The notes under the pieces were generated by a model that had not been told where the DNA came from, made no database searches, and saw only the letters and a list, made by a program, of their open reading frames with translations. From positions 1-47,063 of the forward strand of contig NZ_VATA01000048.1 in NCBI RefSeq assembly GCF_005870025.1: 47,063 nucleotides of DNA, read 5' to 3'. The translations under genes were made by a program, and so were the position numbers. Source of the DNA: Poseidonocella sp. HB161398 (GTDB lineage: Bacteria; Pseudomonadota; Alphaproteobacteria; Rhodobacterales; Rhodobacteraceae). Shown here one piece after another: positions 31,969 through 42,013 of the stretch (position 1 is the stretch's first letter; each line of letters starts with the position of its first letter).

Positions 31969-34572
31969 TCAGGCGTCCGACCAGCGGAAGATCAGCGCGG
32001 CGCCGCTGGCATCGGGGTCCGTGGCCTCCTCCGACGCCGGAATCGGGCAGATCCGCACCGACAGCCGCCCGTCCCCATGCGTGCCGGCATGCTCCTGCGG
32101 GCGGCCCGAGGCGATGACCTCCGCCGTCGCCGCCGGCAGGTCGACGAAGCCGAGCCGCGGCCCGATCACGCCAAGCGAGCGCAGGATGTCGTGGGATTCC
32201 AGCTCGAAGCGGCGCGCGACGATCTCGCTGAAGCGGCGCAGCCGCGCATTGCGGTCGACGAAGATCACCCCGACATGCAGCGCGTCGAGCACCAGCTCGA
32301 TATGGCCGTTGAGCTCCGAGAGGGTCTCGATCTGGCGCTCGTGCTCGGCGCTGACGGAGACCAGCTCTTCGTTGACGGCATGGAGCTCCTCGTTCGAGCT
32401 CTGCAGTTCCTCGTTCGAGGCCTGGAGCTCCTCGTTCGACGCCTGCAGCTCCTCGTTTGAGGCCTGCAGCTCCTCGCCGCTCGCCTCGAGCCGCTCGGTG
32501 ACATGCTGCAGCGTCTCCTCGGTCAGGCGCAGGTCGCGCTCCAGATCGACGATGCGGCGGGCCAGCAGACGGGTATCCTCGCTGCCCGCGGTCTCCGCGG
32601 CGGGCGGGGCGGGCATGTCCCCGGCCTCCGGACCCGGCAGGGGGGCGTCGCGTGCCAGGCGCTCGTCGGTCGACAGCGCCACCAGCATGAGGCGGCTTCC
32701 CTGTACCTCCTGCAGGGGCTCGATGCGCACGTCGCACTGGATCTTGCGGTCGTCGGAGAAAGTGACCTCCACCTTGCGCTCGTAGGTCTCGAGCTGCTCC
32801 TGCCGGAGCTTCTCGCTGGCGACATTGATGACGAAATGCAGGTCGGGATGGACGATCCCCTCGACGGTCCATTCCGCCAGGTTGTTCATCGTGTCGATGA
32901 AGGCCGCCGCAGCGCCGAACCAGGCCAGCACGCCGCCATTCTCGGTCACGAGGATCGAGGCTGGGGCATAGCGTTTCAGCAGCGCGTCATAGCCGCGGAT
33001 CAGCGACTCGCGGTTGCGGAACTCGGTCATCTCGCGCGGCAGCTGGAAGCGCTGGGTTCCGGCCTGGCTGCGCAGCGCCACGTCGGAGCGCATGCTCTGT
33101 CCCAGCCGCGGCGAGAGCACCGCCCGGTCGAGGCTGCGCTTGGTCGTGGCCTTCTGGTAGAGCCGCCAGCGGCTGTCGACATTGCGGAATTCGCCCGAGA
33201 AGCGGCCGAGGCTCTCGGAGCTGCCGAGCAGCAGGTAGCCGTCGTTGCGCAATCCGAAGAGGAACATCGACATCATCCGCGCCTGTGCCGTTTCCGTCAG
33301 GTATATCAGCAGATTGCGGCAGGAGATCAGGTCGAGATGCATGAAGGGCGGATCGCTGAGCACGTCATGGACCGAGAAGATGATCTTCTGCCGCAGCGCC
33401 GGGGTGACCACGTAGCGGTCCTGCACCCGCTCGAAATAGCGCGCGCGCAGCTCGTGCGGGACATGCTCCAGGGTCTCGGCGCTGTAGATGCCCGCCGAGG
33501 CCAGGTCGATGGAGCGGCGGTGCACATCCGTCGCGAGGATGCGGAAGCTGCGCTGCCGCCCGGCGATGGCCAGCGCCTCGCTCAGCTCGATGGCGATCGT
33601 GTAGGCCTCCTCGCCGCTCGAGCAGGCCGGCACCCAGATGCGCAGCGGCGCCTTCTCCTCGGGATGGGCGGCCAGGATGTCGAGCACCTTGACCCGCAGC
33701 GCGCGCATCGTCTCCTCGTCGCGGTAGAACTGGGTCACGCCGATCAGCAGGTCGTGGTAGAGCTCTTCGAGCGCGGCCGGGTTGTGCTCCAGCGCCAGGC
33801 GGTACTCCTCGGCCGAGGCGAAGCCCTGGAGCTGCTGGCGCCGTTCGATGCGGCGCTGGACATTCTGCGGCTTGTAGTCGGTGAAATCGATGCCGTGGGC
33901 TTCCTCGAGCAGCTTGAGGATGCTCTTCGGCCCTTCGCCGGGCTGCCGGACCGCGCCCGAGCCGGTGCGGGAGCCGCTGCGGAAGTACTCGTCGAGCGCG
34001 CGGGGGATGTCGCGCACCGCCAGCACCCGGTCGGCCACCTCGTGGGTCAGCGCCGAGCGCGGCATCGAGGGAAACGAGGCCTCGGCCAGGGACTGCACCA
34101 GGATCAGCCCGCCGGCCGCATGCATGGACTCGGCGCCGCGCGTGCCGTCGCTGCCCGAGCCCGACAGGATCACCGCGGCGGTCCGCGCCGGATCGCGCCC
34201 GGCAAGCGAGCCCAGCAGCGCGTCGATCGGCAGGTTCGGGGTGCCGTCCGGGCTGCCATAGGCCTGGGTCCGGAAGGCCTCGCCCTCGAGCGTCGCCAGC
34301 GTGCTGGGCCGGTTGAGGAAGATCGTGTCCGCCGCCAGCGCCACGCCGTCGTCGATATGGCGGATCTTCAGCGGCGAGCGCCGCGACAGCAGCTCGTGCA
34401 TCATCGACTTGTAGTCGGGCGACAGGTGCTGGACCACCACGAAGCACCAGCCGGTCTCGCGCGGCAGCGCCTCGAAGAAGGATTCGAGCGGCTCGAGACC
34501 GCCGGCCGAGGCGCCGATCACCACCAGCGGCACCATGCCCTCCGATCCGGCGTGAAGAGTGTCGGCTGCCAT
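31969..34572 (-). CDS. CheB-CheR-PAS hybrid signalling protein
   Basis: An 867-residue fusion. Residues about 15-195 form a CheB methylesterase domain with catalytic Ser22 in IGASAGG, His in VVVQHLSP and Asp in [10 protein letters not shown]. About 220-490 form a CheR methyltransferase: [30 protein letters not shown] and [17 protein letters not shown]-like segment with [14 protein letters not shown] follows. From about 685 comes a long coiled coil with seven-residue EELQASN repeats, then a C-terminal PAS domain. No receiver domain precedes CheB. Such hybrids occur beside histidine kinases and act in stress or sensory control apart from chemotaxis. The start at 34572 has a GGGAG site; a GTG at 34608 is the alternative. 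Divergent from the response regulator. Confidence 0.93.
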   Translation of the reverse strand: MAADTLHAGSEGMVPLVVIGASAGGLEPLESFFEALPRETGWCFVVVQHLSPDYKSMMHELLSRRSPLKIRHIDDGVALAADTIFLNRPSTLATLEGEAFRTQAYGSPDGTPNLPIDALLGSLAGRDPARTAAVILSGSGSDGTRGAESMHAAGGLILVQSLAEASFPSMPRSALTHEVADRVLAVRDIPRALDEYFRSGSRTGSGAVRQPGEGPKSILKLLEEAHGIDFTDYKPQNVQRRIERRQQLQGFASAEEYRLALEHNPAALEELYHDLLIGVTQFYRDEETMRALRVKVLDILAAHPEEKAPLRIWVPACSSGEEAYTIAIELSEALAIAGRQRSFRILATDVHRRSIDLASAGIYSAETLEHVPHELRARYFERVQDRYVVTPALRQKIIFSVHDVLSDPPFMHLDLISCRNLLIYLTETAQARMMSMFLFGLRNDGYLLLGSSESLGRFSGEFRNVDSRWRLYQKATTKRSLDRAVLSPRLGQSMRSDVALRSQAGTQRFQLPREMTEFRNRESLIRGYDALLKRYAPASILVTENGGVLAWFGAAAAFIDTMNNLAEWTVEGIVHPDLHFVINVASEKLRQEQLETYERKVEVTFSDDRKIQCDVRIEPLQEVQGSRLMLVALSTDERLARDAPLPGPEAGDMPAPPAAETAGSEDTRLLARRIVDLERDLRLTEETLQHVTERLEASGEELQASNEELQASNEELQASNEELQSSNEELHAVNEELVSVSAEHERQIETLSELNGHIELVLDALHVGVIFVDRNARLRRFSEIVARRFELESHDILRSLGVIGPRLGFVDLPAATAEVIASGRPQEHAGTHGDGRLSVRICPIPASEEATDPDASGAALIFRWSDA
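32365..32490 (-). repeat. Six 21-bp in-gene tandem repeats (EELQASN heptads)
   Basis: Six consecutive 21-base units with few differences encode EELQASN-like heptads in the coiled coil of the CheB-CheR hybrid. Middle units are nearly identical at the DNA level, for example CTCCTCGTTCGA on the plus strand. They make copy-number change by slippage possible and keep heptad register. Confidence 0.85.
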
Positions 34573-34649
34573 CTTCCGCTCCCTGCCGCGTCCTGCTACC
34601 CCAAACACGTATCACATATTCGAAAGGCTTCAACGCGGAGGATCGACGG

Positions 34650-35042
34650 GTGGCGCGGATACTGATTGCGGATGACGACGTTCCCTATCTGGACGTGTTC
34701 TGCGAGGGGATGCAGGCGATGGGGCACGAGGCCGTTGCCGTGACGTCGGCCGAGCAGCTTCTCGGCCAGATCGCGCAATCGGGATTCGACATCGTCTTCC
34801 TCGATGTCGTCATGCCCGGCGGCGGGGCGATCACGCTGACCCATGAGGTGGAGAAGGCCGATCCGGAGCTGCCCGTCGTCATCATCACCGGCCGGCCGGA
34901 GCTGATCGAATCGCCGATCCTGCAGCAGGGGCTGCGCAATGCCTGCGCCCGGGTGCGCAAGACCGCGACGCTCGAGCAGCTCGACGCCCTGGTGCACCGC
35001 TACGCCCGTCCCGCGGGCGAAGCGGCCGGGGAGGCGGGCTAG
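34650..35042 (+). CDS. Single-domain response regulator
   Basis: A stand-alone receiver domain of 130 residues. The acidic pocket DDD is at 8-10, the phosphoacceptor Asp in VFLDVVMPGG (about residue 52), the Thr in VVIITGRPE (about 79) and the Lys in VRKTATLEQL (about 102), where the usual Lys-Pro is Lys-Thr. There is no output domain, so it passes phosphate on or acts by protein contact. GTG is the start, with GGAGG eight bases before it. It lies between the divergent CheB-CheR hybrid and the hybrid kinase 59 bases downstream, and is the natural partner of the kinase. Confidence 0.93.
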   Translation: MARILIADDDVPYLDVFCEGMQAMGHEAVAVTSAEQLLGQIAQSGFDIVFLDVVMPGGGAITLTHEVEKADPELPVVIITGRPELIESPILQQGLRNACARVRKTATLEQLDALVHRYARPAGEAAGEAG

Positions 35043-35101
35043 ATGCCGCCCGCCGGGCCGGGCGCCCGCAGGCCGCCGGTCCTGGCGCGGGGCCCGGCCT
35101 G

Positions 35102-37429
35102 ATGCCCGCCACCCGCCAGCGGCTCCGGACCTGGGCCGGGATTCTCGCCGGCATCGTGCTGGCGACCGGTATGTCGGTCCTGCTGGCGGGCTGGGGCGGC
35201 GGGCTCGACTGGCTGGTGCGGTTCCGTCCCGGCGCGGCGGCGATGGTCCCGGCCACCGCGGCGAGCCTCGCGGCGCTGGCGGCGGCGCAGCTCCTGCAGC
35301 TGCGCCAGCGGCCCGGCCCTCCCCTGGTCCTGGCCCGTCTGCTGGCCCGTCTCCTGGCCCTGGCCGTGGCGGCCTTCGCGGCGGCGAAATGCGGCCTGAC
35401 CGTCGCGGCCTATCTCGCCGCGCCGCCGGGTAGCGGCGACCGCATGGCGCTGGCCACCTCGGCGGGGCTGGTGCTGGCCGCGGCCGGGACGCTGGCCTCC
35501 GGCGGGCGCGGGGCGCTGGCGGATGCCGTGACCTCCGCCCTCGGCGCGGCGGGCGTCCTGCTGACCCTGACGGCGATCGGCACCTGGCTGCTCGACCGCC
35601 CGGCCTACGAGGCGGCCCTGGCCTTTGCCGGGATGGCGCCGCACAGCGCCGCCGCGCTGCTGCTGCTTTGCATCTCGGCGATGCTCGCCCGGCCGGATTT
35701 CCGCTTGGCGCGCACCGCCTTCGGCGAGGGGCCGGGCAGCCGCTCCGCCCGGCGCCTGCTGCCGCTGCTGCTGCTCGGGCCGCTGCTGGTCGCGGAGCTC
35801 GCGCTCGAGATCGGCCGCCGCGGCTGGCTCGATCCCAGCATCTGGAGCGCCGCGCTCGCCGCGCTGCTGGCGCTTTCCGCGGTCGTGACGGTCCTGCGCC
35901 TGGCCGCCTACCGCAACCGCGAGGACGCGCGGCGCCAGGAAGAGGAATGGCGGCTGCGCATCGCGCTGGACGGGATCGACGCGGCGGTCTTCGTCTTCGG
36001 CGCGGACCGGCGGCTGCGGCTGGCCAATCTCGGCGCGGAACGGCTGTGCGGCGGGGCGGGACCGCCCGGGGAATGGCTCTTCGGCGCCCGCTTCCATGCG
36101 CTCGGCAGCCGCCGCATCCTCGCCGCAGAGGAAAGCCCGGCGCGGCGGCTCCTGGCCCGGGACGGCCCGGCGGAGCTGCATGCCGGCTGGCTCGACCCGG
36201 AGGGCGCCGAGCATGCGCTGCGCTTCGTGCTGCGGCGGCAGGCGGCGGGCGGCTTCCTCGTGCTCTCGGTGCTCGACGAGACCCAGGGCTGGCTCCTGCG
36301 GGAGAATCTGGCCCGCACCGAACGGCTCGACGCGGTCGGCCAGATGGCCGGGGGCATCTCCCACGAGATGGCCAATATCTTCGGCGTCATCCGTCTCGGG
36401 GCGGACACGGCGCTGCTTTCCGGGCGCGAGGAGGTGCTGCGCCGCCATCTCGGCGCCATCCAGGCCGCCTGCGTCCGCGGGGCCGACCTGACCGAGCGGC
36501 TGGTCGAGCTCACGCGGACCCGTCCCGCCGCTGCCGCGCGCCTGGATCTGCGCCGCGAGCTGGCGAGCCTGGAGCCGGTGCTGCGCGCCGCGCTCCCGGC
36601 GGGGATCGGCCTCGCGATCCGCTGCGACGGCGCCGCGCCGCTTTTCCTGCGCGCCTCTGCCGGGGATCTGCAGGCAGCGCTGCTCAATCTGGTGCTCAAT
36701 GCCCGCAACGCCATCCTCGACAGCGGCGCGCCGGGCGGCACGGTCGCCCTGTCGGTCCAGGGCGGCGCGGCGATCCGCATCACGGTGCGCGATGACGGGC
36801 CGGGCATGCCGGCCGCGGTGGCCGCGCGGGCGCTCGACCCGTTCTTCACGACGCGGCTGGAGCGCGGCGGCAGCGGGCTGGGCCTGGCCATGGTGGAGAA
36901 TTTCGTCCGCCGCGCGGGCGGCAGTGTCACGATCGACACGGTGCCGGGCGAGGGCACGTCCGTCATGCTCGACCTGCCCGCCGCCGGGCCCGACGGTCCG
37001 GACGCGCCAGAAGAGGCCGGTTCCGCCGCGCCGCCCGAGCTTCACGGGCTGCAGCTCCTGGTGATCGAGGATGACGCCGCTCTGCGCAGCGTCGTGGCGG
37101 AGCTGCTGGCGCTGCTCGGCGCGGGGGTCGAGCAGGCGGCGGGGGCGGAGGATGCGCTGGCGCGGCTGCGCGGGGCCGGCCCGGTCGACGCGATGCTTTG
37201 CGACATCCACCTGCCCGGTGCGCTCGACGGCAGGCAGCTCGCCACGGCGGCGCGCGCGATCCGCCCGGGCCTGCCGGTGATCTACATGACGGGCTATGCC
37301 GCGCAGCTGGCCAGCGCGCCGCCCGAGGTGCCGGGCCTGGTGCTGCGCAAGCCCGCGGGAAGCCGCGAGCTGGCCAATGCGATCAAGCTCGCCCTGAGCC
37401 GGCCCGAAGGGCGGGATCCGCCTGCATGA
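35102..37429 (+). CDS. Membrane-bound hybrid histidine kinase
   Basis: A 775-residue hybrid sensor kinase. The first 270 residues are strongly hydrophobic, with about seven or eight membrane segments resembling an integral-membrane sensor domain. A PAS-like region follows at about 285-395. The dimerisation domain contains GQMAGGISHEMANIFGVI with phosphoacceptor His421. The ATPase domain has the N box LNLVLNARNAI, VRDDGPGMP, DPFFTTR and GGSGLGLAM (about 540-605). A C-terminal receiver domain carries VIEDDAALR, Asp701 in LCDIHLPG, Thr in YMTGYA and Lys in LRKPAG. Its last 47 bases overlap the end of the convergent GGDEF-EAL gene. Confidence 0.95.
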   Translation: MPATRQRLRTWAGILAGIVLATGMSVLLAGWGGGLDWLVRFRPGAAAMVPATAASLAALAAAQLLQLRQRPGPPLVLARLLARLLALAVAAFAAAKCGLTVAAYLAAPPGSGDRMALATSAGLVLAAAGTLASGGRGALADAVTSALGAAGVLLTLTAIGTWLLDRPAYEAALAFAGMAPHSAAALLLLCISAMLARPDFRLARTAFGEGPGSRSARRLLPLLLLGPLLVAELALEIGRRGWLDPSIWSAALAALLALSAVVTVLRLAAYRNREDARRQEEEWRLRIALDGIDAAVFVFGADRRLRLANLGAERLCGGAGPPGEWLFGARFHALGSRRILAAEESPARRLLARDGPAELHAGWLDPEGAEHALRFVLRRQAAGGFLVLSVLDETQGWLLRENLARTERLDAVGQMAGGISHEMANIFGVIRLGADTALLSGREEVLRRHLGAIQAACVRGADLTERLVELTRTRPAAAARLDLRRELASLEPVLRAALPAGIGLAIRCDGAAPLFLRASAGDLQAALLNLVLNARNAILDSGAPGGTVALSVQGGAAIRITVRDDGPGMPAAVAARALDPFFTTRLERGGSGLGLAMVENFVRRAGGSVTIDTVPGEGTSVMLDLPAAGPDGPDAPEEAGSAAPPELHGLQLLVIEDDAALRSVVAELLALLGAGVEQAAGAEDALARLRGAGPVDAMLCDIHLPGALDGRQLATAARAIRPGLPVIYMTGYAAQLASAPPEVPGLVLRKPAGSRELANAIKLALSRPEGRDPPA

Positions 37430-39317
37430 GAGCGGCAAGGTCGGTCTGCGCCGCCGCGCCGGGCAGCGCTTCGGGCGGCATCGGCCGTCCGAGAAGGAAT
37501 CCCTGCCCGCGGCCGCAGCCCATCTCCTGCAGAACGGCAAGCTGGGCGGGCGTCTCGATGCCCTCGGCCACGACCTCGAAGCCGCAGCGGCCGGCGATCG
37601 CCAGGATCGCCTCGGTCACTGCGCGGTCGCGCAGGCTGCCGTCGATCCGCTGCACGAATTGCCGGTCGATCTTCAGGATGTCGATCGGCCAGTCGCGCAG
37701 GTGCTGCAGGCCGCCATGGCCGGTGCCGAAATCGTCCATCGCCAGCCGCGCGCCGCGCGCCCGGAGCTCTTGGAGATGGCGGTGGATCTGGCCGTTGCAG
37801 TCGCCGAGAATGACATTCTCGGTGATCTCGATGGTGATCCGCGACCAGTCGAGCCCGCGCAGGCCGAGCTCGGACTGCAGGTCGAAGACGAATTCGGGAT
37901 TGAGCAGGTCGAAGGCGGTCAGGTTGACCGCCAGCCGCGCCGTCCGCGCCGCGTCCCCGGTCCTGGCGAGCCAGCGGCCGAAATGGCCGAGCCCCTCGCG
38001 GATGATGCTGCCGGTCAGGAGCTCCGCGGTCTGCGGGTCGCGGAAGATCGCGCTGAATTCAGAGGGCAGCTTGACCGAGCCGTCCGGCCCGTGCCAGCGC
38101 ACCAGAAGCTCGAAGCCGGTGCAGGCGCCGCTCTGCAGGTCGACCACCGGCTGGAAATGCGGCGTGATCCGGCTCTCCTGGCAGGCGCTGCGGAACTGCC
38201 GCGCCAGCTCGCGGCTGTTGAAGAAGGCGTGCCGCTCCGGCTGGTAGAGCTGGGTGGCGGCGCGGCCCGCGGCCTTGGCGGCATAGAGCGCGGCATCGGC
38301 CTTCTCGAAGAGCGCGGGATAGCTGTCGGCCTGGCCGGGAAAGAGGCTGACCCCCATGCTGATGCGCCCCAGCTCCGGCCGGCCCAGCAGCGCGCCGGCC
38401 CGCAGCACGCTGCTGCGGCAGCGCGAGAGCAGATCCGACATGTAGGCCCGGCCGGGATCGGGCAGGGCGGCCAGGATCGCGAATTCGTCGCCGCCGATCC
38501 GGCCGATCAGCGCGTCCTCGGGACAGGCGGCCAGCAGGGCGCGCGCGACGGAGGTCAGGTACCTGTCGCCGAAGGCATGGCCGAACACGTCATTGACCCG
38601 CTTGAAATGGTCGATATCGACCAGGATCAGGCACTGCGCCGTGGCGCGGTTGTCGAGCCTTGCCCGCGCGCCCTGCTGGAAGGCGCGGGTATTCGCCACC
38701 CCGGTCAGGGCATCGGTGCGCACCTGCCGGCGCAGCCGGGCGACGGTGGTCTCGGCGGCCTCCAACTCGGCTTGCAGCCCGCGGCTCTGCGTCCGGTCGG
38801 CCAGGCGGCCGAAGACGAGGGCGGCGGCCTGGCGGATCTGGATGTCCCGCTCGGGCAGGGCGGCCGGCCCGTCGAGGGCCAGGACCGCGGTCCATCCGCC
38901 GGCGCCGAAGATGCGGAACTCTGCCAGCCTGCCATTGACGGCTGCGGATCTGCGGAAGGCGGCCATTTCGCCGGAGGGCAGGGCCGGACCCGCGCCGCCG
39001 GCCATCTGCGCAAAGCGCGCGGCGAGGGCGGAGGCTTCGGGCGTGCACTCGCCCGAGGGCAGCAGCCGGCCGTCATCGGCGCCGAGCCAGCAGCAGGCGG
39101 CCCCGGTCGCCGCGGCCAGCTGCTCGGCGAAGCTGCAGAGCTCCGGCTCAAGGAGCCGGCCGGCGCCGCCCGGCCGTGCCGGCGGACGCTGGGGCCCGGA
39201 CCCGCAGCCGCCCTGCAGCGCGGGCCGCGGCGCATTGGCGGCCGCCCTTTCCAGGCAATCGCGGGGCCGGGTCTCTGCTGGGTTCCGCTCTGCCTGACTG
39301 GTCATCACCTGCCTCAT
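37383..39317 (-). CDS. GGDEF-EAL cyclic-di-GMP enzyme
   Basis: A 644-residue cytosolic protein. An N-terminal GAF-like region covers about 50-190, followed by a short coiled coil. The GGDEF domain has DIDHFKRVNDVFGHAFGD and an intact GGDEF motif at 275-279. The EAL domain starts with FELLVRW (ELL for EAL) and keeps the metal and catalytic residues in NLTA, ITIEITEN, MDDFGTGHGG, LKIDRQFV and AEGIET. Both synthase and phosphodiesterase activities look possible. No transmembrane segment or signal peptide is seen. ATGs at 39317 and 39305 are both feasible; the first has GGAG eight bases before it. The gene converges with and overlaps the kinase gene. Confidence 0.92.
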   Translation of the reverse strand: MRQVMTSQAERNPAETRPRDCLERAAANAPRPALQGGCGSGPQRPPARPGGAGRLLEPELCSFAEQLAAATGAACCWLGADDGRLLPSGECTPEASALAARFAQMAGGAGPALPSGEMAAFRRSAAVNGRLAEFRIFGAGGWTAVLALDGPAALPERDIQIRQAAALVFGRLADRTQSRGLQAELEAAETTVARLRRQVRTDALTGVANTRAFQQGARARLDNRATAQCLILVDIDHFKRVNDVFGHAFGDRYLTSVARALLAACPEDALIGRIGGDEFAILAALPDPGRAYMSDLLSRCRSSVLRAGALLGRPELGRISMGVSLFPGQADSYPALFEKADAALYAAKAAGRAATQLYQPERHAFFNSRELARQFRSACQESRITPHFQPVVDLQSGACTGFELLVRWHGPDGSVKLPSEFSAIFRDPQTAELLTGSIIREGLGHFGRWLARTGDAARTARLAVNLTAFDLLNPEFVFDLQSELGLRGLDWSRITIEITENVILGDCNGQIHRHLQELRARGARLAMDDFGTGHGGLQHLRDWPIDILKIDRQFVQRIDGSLRDRAVTEAILAIAGRCGFEVVAEGIETPAQLAVLQEMGCGRGQGFLLGRPMPPEALPGAAAQTDLAALMQADPALRAGSGRA

Positions 39318-39800
39318 TGCCGCTCCGGCCCGTCCGCCGGCCCGCAGTCACCATTCGTTGATTCACGGTTAATCTTTGGTAAATGCCGGGTGTCCGAGCG
39401 GTTTCTCCTAGGCCCGGGCGCGGCGGAGCACCGCCGGTCGTGCCCTGCAAAGCGGCATCCGGAGCGTCTGCAGCGTCGTGGCAGACGTGCCGGGCCGCCT
39501 GGCCCTGCCCTCAGGCCAGCAGGGAAACCGTTCCAGCCCGAGCGCCTGCCGACTGGCGCCGCCCGAGGGGCGCGCCCTGTTCCGTGTCCCAGTCCCGCGC
39601 TTGGCGGATAGTGGCCATGGCGGGGTCCCGAGGGCGCGAAGCGGCAGCTGGGCTCCACCCCGCTCGGGATGTGTGGCGGGCTGCGTCTTCGACCATCCCG
39701 GCCCGCATGCGACAAGGCTCCGGCTCACGCGCCGCTGCTTCGGGCAGGGCTGTCCGCTGGCGGTCTTCGGCGCCGCGGATGCAGGCCGATGCCGGCAGGG
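39318..39800. other. Intergenic region without a recognisable gene
   Basis: The part next to the GGDEF-EAL gene (39350-39385) is relatively AT-rich and could hold its promoter, reading toward lower coordinates. The rest, up to the DUF1537 stop, is GC-rich, with only Arg/Ala-rich frames and no recognisable protein. A hairpin with a CTGGCC/GGCCAG stem lies near 39495-39515. The region is possibly decayed DNA. Confidence 0.5.
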
Positions 39801-40883
39801 TCAGCGATGGACCGGGGCCGTTGGCGGCTTTGCGCCGGGCGCGCGCGCCGGGCGGCTGCTGGCTGCCAGGGCGGCGTCGATCACCGTTTGCAGCGCATCG
39901 GGGCCGCCGAACCCGCCGGATTTCGTTGCGATGCGCAGCATCTCTCCGGGGCCGGAAAGCTGCGCGACGGGGATGCCGGGGGCCAGTTCGCCCTCGAGCA
40001 GCAGGAGCTCTGCGCCGAGCGCGCCAAGCAGGGCATCCGCGGTCTCGCCGCCGCAGGCCAGCACCGCGGCGGGGGGCTGCGCCCGGACCAGCTGGGCAAG
40101 GCCCGCCGCGAAACGGTCCGAGACCACCGCCGGGGGTTCCGCTGCAGGCCCGGCGGTCATCTGCAGGATGCGCAGCGGGGCGTCGGGAACCTGCGGCAGG
40201 GCGCCGTTGGGGGCGGCGTGGACTGGATGGGCGCGGATCGCGGCGAGCTGCGCCAGGGTGACCGGATCGCGCGAGCCGATCGCCAGAAGGAGCGGCAGGC
40301 GGAGCGGGGCGGCCGGGCGCGGCGGGGTGCCGGGGCACAGCCGCCGGGCCAGCGCCTCGGCGAGCCCGGCCGCGCCGACCAGGACCGACGCCCGCGGATC
40401 GGCGGGCAGGGCGGCGTTCAGATCCGCCTCGCTGGCGATGTCGGGAATGGCGGCGGGGCGCCCGATCCGGGGCGCGATGGGGATCGGCTCGGCCACCGCC
40501 GTGCCCGCGAGCGCGCCGCCCTCCACCCTCCGGCCGAGCCGCGGCAGGGCCGGGCAGGCGAAGACCGGCCGCGGATCGGCGCCGAGGAGCCCGTCGAGCT
40601 CGGCGGCGATATTGCCCTTCAGCCGGCTGTCGATCTTCTTGAAGAGGATTGCGCCCCCCAGAGGCATCGCGGCACGCAGCCCTGCATGGACCTCGCGCGC
40701 CTCGGTGGCGGGCCGTTCGCGCGTGCCGGTGGAGACCGCGATCACGTCGGCGCCCGTGGCCAGCGCGGCGGGCAGGGCGGCAGCGCCGCGGGCGACGGCG
40801 GTGCGCATCCCGCGCGCGGCAAAGGCGGCGCCGCTGTCGAGCGCCCCGGTCAGGTCGTCGGCGACGAGGAAGAGCGCGGGCAT
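39801..40883 (-). CDS. DUF1537 four-carbon acid sugar kinase family protein
   Basis: Member of the DUF1537 kinase family (OtnK/DtnK/ErnK), whose members phosphorylate four-carbon sugar acids such as D-threonate, D-erythronate or 3-oxo-tetronate. The N-terminal domain has VADDLTGALDSGAAFAARG (about 7-25) and FKKIDSRLKGNIAAEL (about 80-95). The C-terminal nucleotide-binding domain has LACGGETADALLGAL (about 275-289) and IATKSGGFGGPDAL (about 320-333). At 360 residues it is shorter than the roughly 420 usual for the family, but both domains are present. It starts five bases after the iron alcohol dehydrogenase stop, so the two form an operon. A PdxA homologue, the usual next enzyme for these phosphates, is encoded divergently. 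Confidence 0.9.
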   Translation of the reverse strand: MPALFLVADDLTGALDSGAAFAARGMRTAVARGAAALPAALATGADVIAVSTGTRERPATEAREVHAGLRAAMPLGGAILFKKIDSRLKGNIAAELDGLLGADPRPVFACPALPRLGRRVEGGALAGTAVAEPIPIAPRIGRPAAIPDIASEADLNAALPADPRASVLVGAAGLAEALARRLCPGTPPRPAAPLRLPLLLAIGSRDPVTLAQLAAIRAHPVHAAPNGALPQVPDAPLRILQMTAGPAAEPPAVVSDRFAAGLAQLVRAQPPAAVLACGGETADALLGALGAELLLLEGELAPGIPVAQLSGPGEMLRIATKSGGFGGPDALQTVIDAALAASSRPARAPGAKPPTAPVHR

Positions 40884-40888
40884 CGCGG

Positions 40889-42013
40889 TCAGTAGGCGGC
40901 GGCGTAGAGGCCGCGGATGTCGGCGGCGCTCAGATCGACCGGGTTCCAGTCGAGCAGCCGCCGGATCGCATGCGCCTCTTCGGCCATTGGCTGCAGGTCG
41001 GCCTCGGCGACGCCATGGGCCGCGAGCGACATGTCGATGCCGAGCCCGCGGCAGAAGTCCAGCGCGCCCGCTCGCACCGCCTCTGGACTGTCCGCGGCAA
41101 AGCCGAGCGCGGCGCCGACGGCGGCGGTCTTCTCCGGCGTCGCCGGGCTGTTCGCGGCCAGCGCATGCGGGAAGATCAGCGCATTGGCCAGCCCGTGGGG
41201 CATCTTGTAGCGCGTCCCCAGCGGATAGGAGACGGCATGGCCCGCCGTGGTGTTGACCGGCCCGAGGCAGACCCCGCCATAGAGCGCGGCCAGCGCCATC
41301 CCGGCGCGCGCCTCGGCATCGGCGCCGTCGGCAACGGCCCGGGCAAGATACTTTCCCACCAGCGCGACCCCCTGCAGCGCATAGGCGTCGATCACCGGAT
41401 GGGCGCGCTTCGAGGTCAGCGCCTCGACGCAATGGGCCATCGCGTCGACCCCGGTCGCGGCGGTGACATGGGCCGGCACGCTATGGGTCAGCAGCGGATC
41501 GACAATGGCGATATCGGCCAGCATGTGGCGGCTTTCCGTGGCGATCTTGGCGAGGCTTTCGGGATCGGTGACGAGCGCGCGGGTGCCGACCTCGGAGCCG
41601 GTCCCGGCGGTGGTCGGCACCTGGGCCAGCGCCGCCCGGCGCGGCGGCGCGCGGTTCGGGCCCGAGATCTCGGCCAGGCTGACATTGCGCCCGGCCATCA
41701 CCGCGACCAGCTTGGCCAGGTCCATCGCCGAGCCGCCGCCGAAGCCGATCACCAGATCCGCATCCGCCTCGGTCGCCGCAGCGACGGCGGCGGCGAGATT
41801 GGGCACCGAGGGCTCCGGCTCGACCGTGCCGAAGCAGGCCGGGGCGCCGAGGCCCAGCCGCTCCAGCCGCGCGGCATTGACCGGGTCGGCGACCACGAAG
41901 GGGCGGCGGCAGCCCTGGGCCTCCGCCCAGTCCGCCAGTCCCGCCAGTGTGCCGTCGCCGAAGCGCAGGACCGGCGGGCGCTGCATCTCGATGGGGTCGG
42001 TCAGGGTGAGCAT
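40889..42013 (-). CDS. Iron-containing alcohol dehydrogenase
   Basis: Group III metal-dependent alcohol dehydrogenase of 374 residues. The NAD site is GFGGGSAMDLAKLVA (about 92-106), followed by QVPTTAGTGSEVG (about 130-142). Metal ligands are in GVDAMAHCVEA (Asp and His, about 188-198), AGHAVSYPLG and MPHGLANALIFPHA (about 250-270). It would oxidise a hydroxyl of a sugar acid or reduce the corresponding aldehyde. The start at 42013 has a GGGAGGA site; a longer open frame upstream lacks one. It is co-transcribed with the DUF1537 kinase and divergent from the DapA-PdxA genes, which together suggest hydroxy-acid catabolism. Confidence 0.93.
   Translation of the reverse strand: MLTLTDPIEMQRPPVLRFGDGTLAGLADWAEAQGCRRPFVVADPVNAARLERLGLGAPACFGTVEPEPSVPNLAAAVAAATEADADLVIGFGGGSAMDLAKLVAVMAGRNVSLAEISGPNRAPPRRAALAQVPTTAGTGSEVGTRALVTDPESLAKIATESRHMLADIAIVDPLLTHSVPAHVTAATGVDAMAHCVEALTSKRAHPVIDAYALQGVALVGKYLARAVADGADAEARAGMALAALYGGVCLGPVNTTAGHAVSYPLGTRYKMPHGLANALIFPHALAANSPATPEKTAAVGAALGFAADSPEAVRAGALDFCRGLGIDMSLAAHGVAEADLQPMAEEAHAIRRLLDWNPVDLSAADIRGLYAAAY

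Noticed and set aside
32365-32490. Regular 21-base repeats considered as a CRISPR-like or regulatory array
   Set aside because: They are contiguous, in frame and encode heptads of a coiled coil; there are no spacers.
35039-37540. 833-codon minus-strand frame opposite the histidine kinase
   Set aside because: No recognisable domain, and a complete hybrid kinase with all boxes lies on the other strand.
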